From the NCBI GenBank assembly GCA_934448295.1, contig CAKSEY010000010.1:43979-107978 (forward strand): 64,000 bases of DNA. The letters run 5' to 3'. Numbering within the stretch: the stretch's first letter is position 1; each line of letters starts with the position of its first letter. The position numbers and the translations under genes were made by a program. Positions 32,190 to 40,972 of the stretch are shown piece after piece. The DNA comes from an uncultured Oscillospiraceae bacterium (lineage in GTDB: Bacteria; Bacillota; Clostridia; Oscillospirales; Ruminococcaceae). The notes under the pieces were generated by a model, which was given only the letters and a program-made list of their open reading frames with translations, ran no database searches and was not told where the DNA came from.

Positions 32190-33158
32190 ATGGATAACTT
32201 TATACAGGCGGATATCTACACCTCTTCACAGGCGATAGACGGCATTACAGGCGCCCTGACCGACTACGGCATAACCGGCTTCATCATCACCGACAGCGCG
32301 GATTTTGAGAGCTTCCTTGCGGACAAGAACGCAAACTGGGATTACGTTGACGACGAGCTGATGGGGTTAAGCAGGGCGGAGCCGCACATCACGCTGTACG
32401 TCCACGACAACGCCCAGGGCGCGGAGACCCTTGCGGCGATAAAATCCCTCATCGAGGGCTGGAAAGCGAACAACTCCGACGGCTATTACGGGAATCTTCG
32501 CATGGAGCTTGCAAACGTAAAGGAGGAGGACTGGGCGAACAACTGGAAGAAGTTCTACAAGCCGTTCCGCGTAGGAAAGTCCCTCGTCATCAAGCCCTCC
32601 TGGGAGGACGTGACCCCGGCTGACGGCGACCGTATCCTTGAGATCGACCCGGCTTCCACGTTCGGCACCGGACAGCACCACACCACCAAGCTGGTAATGG
32701 AGGCTCTCGAGGAGATAGTGAAGCCCGGCGATCATGTGCTCGACCTCGGCTGCGGAAGCGGTATCCTGTCCATTGCTTCGCTGCTTTTCGGCGCGGAAAA
32801 GGTCATGATGTGCGACATCTTCGAGAACGCGGTAAAGACCGCCTCCGAGAACGTTGAGAAGAACCATTTCACACATGAGCATTACACTGCCTACTGTGGA
32901 AACATCATCGAGGACGGGGAGCTGCGCGGAAAGCTCGGCACAGGCTATGACGTTATCTGCGCGAACATCGTTGCGGACGTTATCATCGGCATGAGCCCGC
33001 TGTTCGCCTCTTTCATGAAGCCGGAGGGAACTCTTCTGGTCTCCGGAATAATCGACGAGCGCCTTGACGAGGTAAATGCGGCGCTGCTGCAGAACGGATT
33101 CGTTATCTCCGAGGTACGCAACGAAGAGGGCTGGAACTGCATTATCCTCCACAGATAA
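32190..33158 (+). CDS. prmA: Ribosomal protein L11 methyltransferase
   Basis: 322 residues from the ATG at 32190, which has ACAGGAG ten bases upstream; the frame is open earlier, but that covers the promoter. The N-terminal substrate-recognition domain (1-130) is followed by SAM motif I VLDLGCGSGILSIASLLFGA and the PrmA-specific DPASTFGTGQHHTT loop just before it. ICANIVADVIIG gives the N-x-x-x-x active-site region. It trimethylates L11 on Lys/N-terminal amines. Transcription continues into the 91-residue ORF, recD2 and comF. Confidence 0.95.
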   Translation: MDNFIQADIYTSSQAIDGITGALTDYGITGFIITDSADFESFLADKNANWDYVDDELMGLSRAEPHITLYVHDNAQGAETLAAIKSLIEGWKANNSDGYYGNLRMELANVKEEDWANNWKKFYKPFRVGKSLVIKPSWEDVTPADGDRILEIDPASTFGTGQHHTTKLVMEALEEIVKPGDHVLDLGCGSGILSIASLLFGAEKVMMCDIFENAVKTASENVEKNHFTHEHYTAYCGNIIEDGELRGKLGTGYDVICANIVADVIIGMSPLFASFMKPEGTLLVSGIIDERLDEVNAALLQNGFVISEVRNEEGWNCIILHR

Positions 33159-33203
33159 CGTATTCCGGGAACCGCGCATATAATGCCGCAGGAGGCGGTA
33201 TGT

Positions 33204-33479
33204 ATGCAGTTTATCTATGTTTTTTCGCTGATGTTCCTGTCGATATTCGGGCTGGCGGTGCTGATAAAGCTGATAGCATGGGCGATACTCTCAAAAGGGG
33301 CGCACCGGCATGACGTGTACGTCCGCAGCGGCGAGGACATCGGCGGATTCGTGGAATCGGTGCGGCGGGACCCTCATGTTGCGAGGGTGGTTATCCTTTC
33401 CGCCGGGAACGACTGGGATAAGGAATCAAGGCGGCTTGCCGAAAGATACGGCAATGTTTATTTTCTGAAGCAGGACTGA
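33204..33479 (+). CDS. 91-residue single-span membrane protein, unknown function
   Basis: The ATG at 33204 has AGGAGG eight bases upstream; an in-frame ATG at 33183 lacks a site. One hydrophobic helix (residues 3-28) is followed by a soluble domain with alternating strand and helix (DVYVRSGEDIGGFVESV, ARVVILSAGNDWDKESRRLAERYG). It looks like a small alpha/beta cytosolic domain tethered to the membrane. No family recognised. It lies between prmA and recD2 in the same orientation with gaps of 45 and 17 bases, so it is part of that unit. Confidence 0.7.
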   Translation: MQFIYVFSLMFLSIFGLAVLIKLIAWAILSKGAHRHDVYVRSGEDIGGFVESVRRDPHVARVVILSAGNDWDKESRRLAERYGNVYFLKQD

Positions 33480-33496
33480 GCGGGGTGTTGACTTAA

Positions 33497-35698
33497 ATGG
33501 ACAAAGAAACGGGAGTTACCATATCTGGTACTGTCGAGGACGTTATATTCTTCAACGAGGACAACGGCTATATCGTGGTAGACCTTGACTGCGGCGGCGA
33601 GCTGGTCACGGCGGTGGGGAACCTCGGTGACGTGCGCGAGGGCGAGAATCTCACGCTGCTGGGGGAGTACGTCAACACGCAGAAATACGGCAGGCAGTTC
33701 AAGGCGGAGGTCTGCGAGCGCAGCCTGCCCAACAGCCAGAGCGCCGTGCGGAAATTCCTCGGCTCCGGGGTGATAACCGGAGTAGGCCCGGCGATGGCAA
33801 AGCGCATTGTGACCGCGTTCGGCGACAAAACTCTCGAGATAATCGAAAACGACCCCGCGCAGCTTTCGGGAATCAAGGGGATATCCACGGAAAGCGCCCT
33901 GAAGATGGGCGAGGAATTCCGCAGGATAACCGGGCTGCGCAAGGCGGTGACGTATTTCGCAAAGTACGGGCTGTCTCCGGCGGTGGTCGCCTCCGCATGG
34001 AAGAAATACGAAATGCACACGGTCCAGGCGGTGGAGGATAACCCCTACTGCCTGTGCGGGACTGGAATAGAGCTTCCTTTCAGGGAAGCCGACCGCCTTG
34101 CGCTGGATATGGGCTTCCCGATGGACAGCGAGGAGCGGATACTCGCCGGGATAATCTGGTGCCTGCGGCTGAACGCCAATAACGGCCATACCTGTATTCC
34201 GGAGAACGAGCTTTCCGACCGGGTGTGCAGCGTGCTCAATGTAAATGAGAAGCAGTACTGGAACGGGCTGACCATGGCGCAGGAGCGCAGCGAAGTCGTG
34301 CTCTGCGACAGGTACGACAGGAAATACGTGTTCCTGACGGAGTACTTCCGCGCGGAGGAATTCATAGCCGAAAAGCTGGCGGAGATGGTAAAGCGCGACG
34401 ACTGCGGCGACGCTGATTTCGCGGACGAGATAGCGGGGATCGAGTGGGAAAACGGCATAGAGTACGAGGAACTCCAGAAAGAGGCGATACGCGGCTGCAT
34501 GAACAACCACGTTTTTATCCTGACCGGAGGTCCCGGCACCGGAAAGACCACCACGCTGAACGCGGTCATTTCCCTCTGCCGCCAGCGGAAGCTGAAAATG
34601 AAGCTCGCGGCTCCCACAGGGCGCGCGGCGAAGCGCATGGCCGACCTCACCGGAGCCCCCGCGCAGACGATACACCGCCTGCTGGAGGTGGATTTCGGGA
34701 CTTCCTCCCACGCGTTCAAGCGCCGCGAGGACAACCCGCTGACCTGCGACGTGCTGATAATCGACGAGATGTCGATGGTGGACACTCTGCTGATGGAATC
34801 CCTCCTGCACGCGGTAAGACCCCGGACGCGGCTCATCATGGTGGGCGACAGCAATCAGCTTCCGTCGGTGGGCGCGGGGAATATCCTGCGCGACCTTATC
34901 TCCAGCGGCAGGGTCCCGGCGGTGGAGCTGAAAAAGATTTTCCGCCAGGCGGCGCAGAGTCTGATAGTGACCAACGCGCACAGGATAGTCGGCGGGGAAA
35001 TGCCGGTGCTGAACGACCGCCGCAGCGACTTTTTCTTTATGGAAACGGCTTCCGAGGAGGAGACCCTGCGGCTGGTGGTGGAGCTTTGCAAGACCCGGCT
35101 GCCGAAAAGCTACGGCTATTCCCCGATGGAGGATATACAGGTGCTCTGCCCGTCAAGGCTTGGCGTTGCAGGGACCCAGAACATCAACAAGGAGCTCCAG
35201 CTTGCGCTGAACCCTCCGTCAAAGAACCACCCGGAGGTAAAGCTGGGGAACACGCTTTTCCGCACCGGGGACAAAATCATGCAGACCAAGAACGACTACG
35301 ACGTTGAGTGGCGAAAGGGCGCGGAGCTGTCCCACGGGATATTCAACGGGGATATCGGGATAATCCGCCGCGCGGACAAGGTGAACAACAAGCTCGATAT
35401 CGACTTTGACGGCAGGGCGGCGACATACGACATTGAGATGATGAACCGCATAGAGCACGCCTACGCCGTGACGATACATAAAAGCCAGGGAAGCGAGTAC
35501 CCGGCGGTGATAATCCCGCTGCCGAACGGAATGGACAGGCTCTCCTACCGGAATCTGCTGTACACGGCGGTCACCCGCGCAAAAAAAACGCTGATACTCA
35601 TAGGTTCGGTGAACAAGGTGCGCAGCATGGTCGCAAACGTCAGCAGGAATCAGCGGTACTCCTGCCTTCAGCCTATGCTGGAGGATATGTTTGTATGA
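33497..35698 (+). CDS. recD2: RecD2-type ATP-dependent DNA helicase
   Basis: 733 residues. The N-terminal OB-fold and helix-hairpin-helix region (GVITGVGPAMAKRIV near residue 90) precede a superfamily 1B helicase core: Walker A GGPGTGKTTT (about 345), Walker B VLIIDEMSMVD, and C-terminal UvrD-type motif AVTIHKSQGSEYPAVI. RecD2 unwinds DNA 5' to 3' and works in replication-fork and mismatch repair in organisms without RecBC. The stop overlaps the comF start by four bases (ATGA). Confidence 0.95.
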   Translation: MDKETGVTISGTVEDVIFFNEDNGYIVVDLDCGGELVTAVGNLGDVREGENLTLLGEYVNTQKYGRQFKAEVCERSLPNSQSAVRKFLGSGVITGVGPAMAKRIVTAFGDKTLEIIENDPAQLSGIKGISTESALKMGEEFRRITGLRKAVTYFAKYGLSPAVVASAWKKYEMHTVQAVEDNPYCLCGTGIELPFREADRLALDMGFPMDSEERILAGIIWCLRLNANNGHTCIPENELSDRVCSVLNVNEKQYWNGLTMAQERSEVVLCDRYDRKYVFLTEYFRAEEFIAEKLAEMVKRDDCGDADFADEIAGIEWENGIEYEELQKEAIRGCMNNHVFILTGGPGTGKTTTLNAVISLCRQRKLKMKLAAPTGRAAKRMADLTGAPAQTIHRLLEVDFGTSSHAFKRREDNPLTCDVLIIDEMSMVDTLLMESLLHAVRPRTRLIMVGDSNQLPSVGAGNILRDLISSGRVPAVELKKIFRQAAQSLIVTNAHRIVGGEMPVLNDRRSDFFFMETASEEETLRLVVELCKTRLPKSYGYSPMEDIQVLCPSRLGVAGTQNINKELQLALNPPSKNHPEVKLGNTLFRTGDKIMQTKNDYDVEWRKGAELSHGIFNGDIGIIRRADKVNNKLDIDFDGRAATYDIEMMNRIEHAYAVTIHKSQGSEYPAVIIPLPNGMDRLSYRNLLYTAVTRAKKTLILIGSVNKVRSMVANVSRNQRYSCLQPMLEDMFV

Positions 35699-36348
35699 AA
35701 GCGTGGGAGCTATGTAGAGCCGCAGCGGCGCTGTTCCTGCCGAACCGCTGTCCGTTCTGCGGGGAAGTCGTCGGCGTACGGGAATTCTGGTGCGGGAGCT
35801 GCTATTCTGCACTCCCTTTCACGGACAACCCGGGCGAAGCTCCGCCGGAAACGGAGGGATTCACCGCAGTGTGCCGCTATTCCGGCAGGGCGAGGACTGC
35901 GGTGCTCCGCATGAAGAAAGGCTGGTACCGCTACCCGATAGACGCGTTCGCCGTGCTTATCGCAGAGAACGCGCAGGAGCTTATCCGCACGGCTGATTTC
36001 GTGACCGCGATACCGTCGGGAAAAAGGCGTTGCCGTGAGCTTGGCTACGCCCACAGTGAGCTTATCGCGAAAATGGTGTGCGAAATGACCGGAAAAAAGT
36101 TCCAGCGGGTAATTGCTGTCAGACCCGGTAAACTGGAGCAGAAGCGCCTTAACGCAGAACAGCGCCGCGAGAACGCCCTGCGCTCCTACAAGGTGACGAA
36201 GCCGGAGCTTGTCCGCGGAAAGTACATTCTTGTGATAGACGACGTTTGCACCACCGGAGCCACTCTCGGCGCGGCGGCGCACCTGCTTAAGGAAGCGGGC
36301 GCGCACTCTGTGAGCGCGGCAGTATTTGCCAGGGTGCCGAAGCGCTGA
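35695..36348 (+). CDS. comF: ComF-family phosphoribosyltransferase-like protein
   Basis: 217 residues. The N-terminus has a Cys cluster CPFC and CGSC that should bind zinc. The PRPP-binding loop YILVIDDVCTTGATLGAAA near residue 180 is intact, and FVTAIPSGKRRCRELGYAHSELIA is typical ComF. In competent bacteria ComF helps single-strand DNA uptake and repair; it meets RecD2 and PriA-like helicases. The four-base overlap with recD2 supports a joint role in handling DNA ends. Confidence 0.93.
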   Translation: MKAWELCRAAAALFLPNRCPFCGEVVGVREFWCGSCYSALPFTDNPGEAPPETEGFTAVCRYSGRARTAVLRMKKGWYRYPIDAFAVLIAENAQELIRTADFVTAIPSGKRRCRELGYAHSELIAKMVCEMTGKKFQRVIAVRPGKLEQKRLNAEQRRENALRSYKVTKPELVRGKYILVIDDVCTTGATLGAAAHLLKEAGAHSVSAAVFARVPKR

Positions 36349-36352
36349 CGGC

Positions 36353-36381
36353 TTGATTTTTCGCGAAAAATGTGTTATAAT
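36353..36381 (+). promoter_or_regulatory. Sigma-A promoter of the miaB-mutS run
   Basis: TTGATT (36353-36358) and TATAAT (36376-36381), spacer 17 bp, starting five bases after the comF stop; leader about 30 nt. Confidence 0.85.
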
Positions 36382-36418
36382 TATATATTCAAGACCAAAA
36401 AGAATAGGGATAATATAG

Positions 36419-37816
36419 ATGACAACAAAAGTAACCGCCGCAGAAATAGCGGCACAGCAGGAATACACCCGGAAAGTCCGCGAGCTGAACTCCGCGCGGG
36501 AGCAACCGCCGGTGGCGCACGTCCACAGCTTCGGCTGCCAGCAGAACGTCAGCGACGGCGAGAAGATAAAGGGAATGCTCGCGATGATGGGCTACGGCTT
36601 CTCAAACTCCGCAGACGATGCGGATCTGGTGCTGTTCAACACCTGCGCAGTCCGGGAGAACGCCGAGGACAGGGTGTTCGGAAATCTTGGCGCGCTGAAG
36701 CACAACAAGCGCCGCAAGCCGGATATGCTCATAGGAGTGTGCGGCTGCATGGTTCAGCAGGAGCACATCACGGAGCGCATAAAAAAGAGCTTTCCCTACG
36801 TTGATATGGTTTTCGGAACGCACGTTCTCCATACGCTGCCGCAGCTTATTTACGAGGCTATGACCACCCACAAGCGGCAGATATCCATTCCGCAGATGGA
36901 CGGAGTTATCGCGGAGGGAATACCGCTGCGCCGCGAGAGCACGCTAAAGGCAAGCATACCGATAATGTACGGCTGCAACAACTTCTGCACCTACTGCATT
37001 GTGCCGTATGTGCGCGGCAGGGAGCGCTCCCGTGACCCGGAGGATATACTGAACGAAGCGCGCCAGCTCGTTGAAAGCGGCTGTAAGGAGCTTCTGCTGC
37101 TCGGGCAGAACGTGAACAGCTACGGCAGGGGCACGGACGTTGATTTCCCGGAGCTGCTGCGCAGGATAAACGCGATACCCGGAGAGTTCAAGATATGCTA
37201 TATGTCCAGCCACCCTAAGGACGCAACGCATGAACTCATAGACACCATCGCGGAGTGCGAAAAGGTCACGCGGCACTTCCATCTGCCGGTGCAGAGCGGC
37301 AGCAGCCGTATCCTGAAGCTGATGAACCGCAGCTACACCCGGGAGCACTATCTGGAGCTGATAAACTACGCCAAGGAGCGTATCCCGGACGTGGCGCTGA
37401 CCTCCGACATAATAGTCGGCTTCCCCGGCGAGACCTACGAGGATTTCCAGGAGACACTCAGCCTTATCCGCGAGGTGAAGTACGATTCGCTGTTCACCTT
37501 TATTTACAGCCCGCGCAAGGGCACAAAGGCGGCGGAAATGCCCGACCCAATTCCGCAGGAGGAAAAGGGAAAGTGGTTCCGGGAGCTTCTCGAGGTCCAG
37601 CAGGAGATAGGCTGCGACGCGTATCAGGGCTATGTCGGCAGGACGCTGAGGGTTCTGTGCGAGGGACCGGGAAGAACCCGGGACGGCTGTCTCACCGGAA
37701 AGAGCATACAGAATATAATCGTTGACTTCGACGGAGACAAGTCGCTTATCGGCAGCTTCGTTGATGTAAAAATAACCGGCGCGCTCAACTGGGCGCTGCT
37801 GGGCGAACTAGTGTAA
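36419..37816 (+). CDS. miaB: tRNA-2-methylthio-N6-dimethylallyladenosine synthase
   Basis: 465 residues, radical SAM methylthiotransferase. The three cluster Cys of the N-terminal UPF0004 domain are in SFGCQQN, FNTCAVREN and GVCGCM; the SAM cluster motif is YGCNNFCTYCIVPYVRGRERSR; a TRAM domain closes the protein. MiaB adds the methylthio group to i6A37 made by MiaA, whose gene lies 6 kb downstream. It is followed after 13 bases by the RicA/YlbF-like gene, the same neighbour as in Bacillus. Confidence 0.96.
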   Translation: MTTKVTAAEIAAQQEYTRKVRELNSAREQPPVAHVHSFGCQQNVSDGEKIKGMLAMMGYGFSNSADDADLVLFNTCAVRENAEDRVFGNLGALKHNKRRKPDMLIGVCGCMVQQEHITERIKKSFPYVDMVFGTHVLHTLPQLIYEAMTTHKRQISIPQMDGVIAEGIPLRRESTLKASIPIMYGCNNFCTYCIVPYVRGRERSRDPEDILNEARQLVESGCKELLLLGQNVNSYGRGTDVDFPELLRRINAIPGEFKICYMSSHPKDATHELIDTIAECEKVTRHFHLPVQSGSSRILKLMNRSYTREHYLELINYAKERIPDVALTSDIIVGFPGETYEDFQETLSLIREVKYDSLFTFIYSPRKGTKAAEMPDPIPQEEKGKWFRELLEVQQEIGCDAYQGYVGRTLRVLCEGPGRTRDGCLTGKSIQNIIVDFDGDKSLIGSFVDVKITGALNWALLGELV

Positions 37817-37829
37817 AGGAGAAAAAATC

Positions 37830-38246
37830 ATGGACGCAATACAGGCAGTAAGAGAGCTCGGCAAGGCAATACAGGCGGACGAGCGCTACGTTGAGTACGC
37901 AAAGGCAAAGAAGGCGAACGACGAGGACACAGACCTCCAGAACCTTATCGGCGAGTTCAACCTTATCCGTCAGAACGCGGCGATGGAGTACAACAAGCCC
38001 GAGGAGGAGCAGAACAAGGAGAAGCTCCAGGAGCTGAACGCGAAAATGCAGGAAGCCTACGAAAAGGTAATGACCAACGAGAACATGGCGCTCTTCACCG
38101 TGGCGAAACAGGGCATGGACGACCTTATGAACCAGGTCAACACGGTGCTTACGCTGACCCTCCAGGGCGCAGACCCCATGACCTGCCCCACCACGCAGGG
38201 CTCCGGCTGCACTGGAAGCTGCGCGACCTGCGGCGGCTGCGGCTAA
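37830..38246 (+). CDS. RicA/YlbF-family (DUF964) protein with Cys-rich tail
   Basis: 138 residues: a helical YlbF/YmcA domain (about 1-115), then a tail with six Cys in 20 residues (MTCPTTQGSGCTGSCATCGG start). In B. subtilis the RicA-RicF-RicT complex carries two [4Fe-4S] clusters and directs RNase Y. RicA (YmcA) lies directly after miaB there and before cotE-mutS-mutL, matching the order here. The Cys tail fits cluster or zinc binding. The RBS is AAAGGAG. Orthology with RicA rather than RicF is by synteny, not sequence. Confidence 0.85.
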   Translation: MDAIQAVRELGKAIQADERYVEYAKAKKANDEDTDLQNLIGEFNLIRQNAAMEYNKPEEEQNKEKLQELNAKMQEAYEKVMTNENMALFTVAKQGMDDLMNQVNTVLTLTLQGADPMTCPTTQGSGCTGSCATCGGCG

Positions 38247-38276
38247 GCAAAAATAATTCGTCCGGAGGTGAGCTGA

Positions 38277-40865
38277 ATGGCGCAGGAAGAAAAGCTGTCC
38301 CCGATGCTGAAGCAGTATCTTGACATCAAACAGAAGTACAGCGATTATATTTTGTTTTTCCGGCTCGGGGACTTCTACGAGATGTTCTTCGAGGACGCGG
38401 AAAACGTATCGCGGGAGCTGGAGCTTGCGCTGACATCCCGCGCGGGTTCGCCCATGTGCGGAGTGCCCTATCACAGCTGCGAGATATATCTCAAAAAGCT
38501 GATAGACAAGGGCTACAAGGTCGCTATCTGCGAACAGCTCACCGACCCGGCGGCTTCAAAGGGACTGGTGGAGCGCGATGTCATAAGGCTGGTCACCGCA
38601 GGCACGGTCATCGAATCCAGTATGCTCAACGAGGATTCCAACAACTATATCGCGTGTATCTGCACCGATAGGGAGCAGGGCGCGGCAGCACTTGTTTTCG
38701 CGGATATTTCCACCGGAGAGGTGCACGTTTTTCAGAAATCCGGCAAGCAGCTCGAGCAGGATATGATATCCGAGCTGTCGAGATTCAGCCCGGTGGAGAT
38801 ACTTATAGGACAGGATTTTCTCGACTTCAGGGAGGTCAACGGCTTCGTCCGCGACCGCCTTAAGCGCTGCCTGTGCGAATTGCTGGACGACAGCAGTTTT
38901 GACGGCTCCGACATGAACATCATCACGGAGCAGTTCGAGAGCGGCGCGGAGCTTGGAATCTCCGAAATGCCGCTGGTTAAAAAGGCGCTGTGCGCGATGT
39001 TCCGGTATTTCGGCGAGACCCAGAAAGCCACCGTAAAGCGCTTTGTTTCGCTAACTGTACATTCTGACGGGGAATTCATGGGGCTGAACCTCACCACCCG
39101 CCGCAATCTGGAGCTGACGGAAACGCTTCGCACCAAGGAAAAACGCGGCTCGCTTATGTGGGTTCTGGACAAGACCGTCACGGCGATGGGCAGGCGGAAG
39201 CTCCGCGCGTGGATAGAGCAGCCTCTCATCGACCCCACCGCGATACTGAAACGCCTGGGCGCCGTGGAGGCGCTCACAAAGGACGCGGCTTCGCTGTACG
39301 ATATCTGCGACGCGCTGAACGGGATATACGACCTCGAGCGCCTTATGACCCGCGTGATGTACAAGTCCGCCTCCCCGAGGGACATCTACTCGCTGGGGCA
39401 GACGTGTATGCGGCTCCCCGGGCTGAAACAGTGCCTTTCCAGGGTGAAAAGCCCGCTTATTGAGCAGCTCAACAGCAGCATTGACGAACTGAACGACGTT
39501 TCCTCCCTGGTGGAAAACGCGATAGTTGACGACCCGCCGCTCACCATGAAGGACGGCGGCGTGATAAAGGACGGCTTTAACGAGGAGATAGACCGCCTGC
39601 GCAGGATAACCGGCGGCGGAAAGGATATCCTTGCGGAGATAGAGGAGCGCGAACGCGCCGCGACCGGGATACGCACGCTGAAAATCGGCTACAACAGGGT
39701 TTTCGGCTATTACATCGAGGTCTCCAAGGGGCAGCTTGACCAGGTTCCGGCGCACTACATACGAAAGCAGACCCTCACCACCGGCGAACGCTACATCACG
39801 GAGGAGCTGAAAAAGGTGGAGTCCGACATTCTCGGCGCGAACGACAAGATACTCGCGCTGGAGAACGCAGTTTTCGCAGAGGTGCGCGACTTCATCGGCA
39901 CACGGCTGGAGGAAATACAGGCTGCGGCGGCTTCCGTTGCGGCGGTGGACGTTCTGTGCAGCTATGCGCAGGTTTCCATCGAAAACGGCTACGTCAAGCC
40001 GGAAATGACCCTCGATAACGTGATAGAGATACGGGACGGCAGGCACCCGGTAGTAGAAAAGGTGCTCACCGACCACCCGTTCACCCCGAACGACGCGTAC
40101 CTCGACACCGGAAACAATCGCCTTATGATAATCACCGGGCCGAATATGTCCGGTAAATCCACGTTCATGCGGCAGACGGCGATAATCGTGCTGATGGCGC
40201 AGATAGGGTGCTTCGTCCCGGCGGCTTACGCGAAAATAGGCGTGGTGGACAAGATATTCACCCGCGTGGGAGCCTCGGACGACCTGACCTCCGGGCAGTC
40301 CACGTTCATGGTGGAGATGAACGAGGTCGCTGATATCCTGAAAAACGCGACCAGAAGGAGCCTTGTTATCCTTGACGAGATAGGCAGGGGAACCTCCACA
40401 TTTGACGGAATTTCCATCGCCAAGGCAGTGGCGGAGTACATCAGCGGAAAGAACATCGGCTGCCGCACCCTGTTTGCAACGCATTACCACGAGCTTATCT
40501 CCATGGAAAAGGAGTACGAGGGGATACGGAATTTCAGCGTTGCGGCGGTGAAGCGCGGGGACGAGCTGAGATTCCTGCACAAGATATGCGAGGGCGGCAC
40601 GGACGACAGCTACGGCATCGAAGTCGCAAAGCTGGCGGGACTTCCGCAGAAGGTCATAAACCGCGCCAAGGAGGAGCTGAAGGAGCTGGAGGTCATGGGC
40701 AGGCAGAAGCTGTCAGACACCATCGAAAAGACCGCCGAGCACCAGTTCAGCTTCAGCGCGATAAACGAACAGAACGCCATCGCGAAGCTGCGCGCCGCAG
40801 ACATAAACACCATGTCCCCGATGGACGCGCTTATGTTCATCAAGGACATAAAGGAAACGCTTTAA
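38277..40865 (+). CDS. mutS: DNA mismatch repair protein MutS
   Basis: 862 residues, full length. The mismatch-reading Phe-x-Glu is in FFRLGDFYEMFFEDAE (residues about 23-38). The ATPase has Walker A TGPNMSGKST near 621 and LVILDEIGRGTSTFDG as Walker B, with ATHYHEL afterwards. It binds mispairs as a dimer and recruits MutL. The ribosome site is CGGAGGTGAGC. A 61-bp dispersed repeat follows the stop and separates it from mutL. Confidence 0.97.
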   Translation: MAQEEKLSPMLKQYLDIKQKYSDYILFFRLGDFYEMFFEDAENVSRELELALTSRAGSPMCGVPYHSCEIYLKKLIDKGYKVAICEQLTDPAASKGLVERDVIRLVTAGTVIESSMLNEDSNNYIACICTDREQGAAALVFADISTGEVHVFQKSGKQLEQDMISELSRFSPVEILIGQDFLDFREVNGFVRDRLKRCLCELLDDSSFDGSDMNIITEQFESGAELGISEMPLVKKALCAMFRYFGETQKATVKRFVSLTVHSDGEFMGLNLTTRRNLELTETLRTKEKRGSLMWVLDKTVTAMGRRKLRAWIEQPLIDPTAILKRLGAVEALTKDAASLYDICDALNGIYDLERLMTRVMYKSASPRDIYSLGQTCMRLPGLKQCLSRVKSPLIEQLNSSIDELNDVSSLVENAIVDDPPLTMKDGGVIKDGFNEEIDRLRRITGGGKDILAEIEERERAATGIRTLKIGYNRVFGYYIEVSKGQLDQVPAHYIRKQTLTTGERYITEELKKVESDILGANDKILALENAVFAEVRDFIGTRLEEIQAAAASVAAVDVLCSYAQVSIENGYVKPEMTLDNVIEIRDGRHPVVEKVLTDHPFTPNDAYLDTGNNRLMIITGPNMSGKSTFMRQTAIIVLMAQIGCFVPAAYAKIGVVDKIFTRVGASDDLTSGQSTFMVEMNEVADILKNATRRSLVILDEIGRGTSTFDGISIAKAVAEYISGKNIGCRTLFATHYHELISMEKEYEGIRNFSVAAVKRGDELRFLHKICEGGTDDSYGIEVAKLAGLPQKVINRAKEELKELEVMGRQKLSDTIEKTAEHQFSFSAINEQNAIAKLRAADINTMSPMDALMFIKDIKETL

Positions 40866-40868
40866 AAA

Positions 40869-40929
40869 CTCGGAATTCTTAATTCTTAATTCGGAATTTC
40901 GGTATCGCTTCGCGATGGATTTCAATTTT
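40869..40929 (+). repeat. 61-bp dispersed repeat, copy B (just after the mutS stop)
   Basis: Starts CTCGGAATTCTTAATTC four bases past the mutS TAA, and contains TAATTCGGAATT, GCTTCGCGATGG and ATTTCAA. It matches copy A at 12086-12146 (opposite strand) in about 80 percent of positions. Confidence 0.75.
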
Positions 40930-40972
40930 CAGAGTTTGCGTATTGCCCGGACGGGCTTAGAACGGAGCAACA

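Noticed and set aside
39051..40580. 509-codon minus-strand frame across mutS, and similar long frames antisense to recD2 (33458-34981) and the clan-A gene (24507-25736)
   Set aside because: All mirror well-identified genes and lack ribosome sites and recognisable domains.
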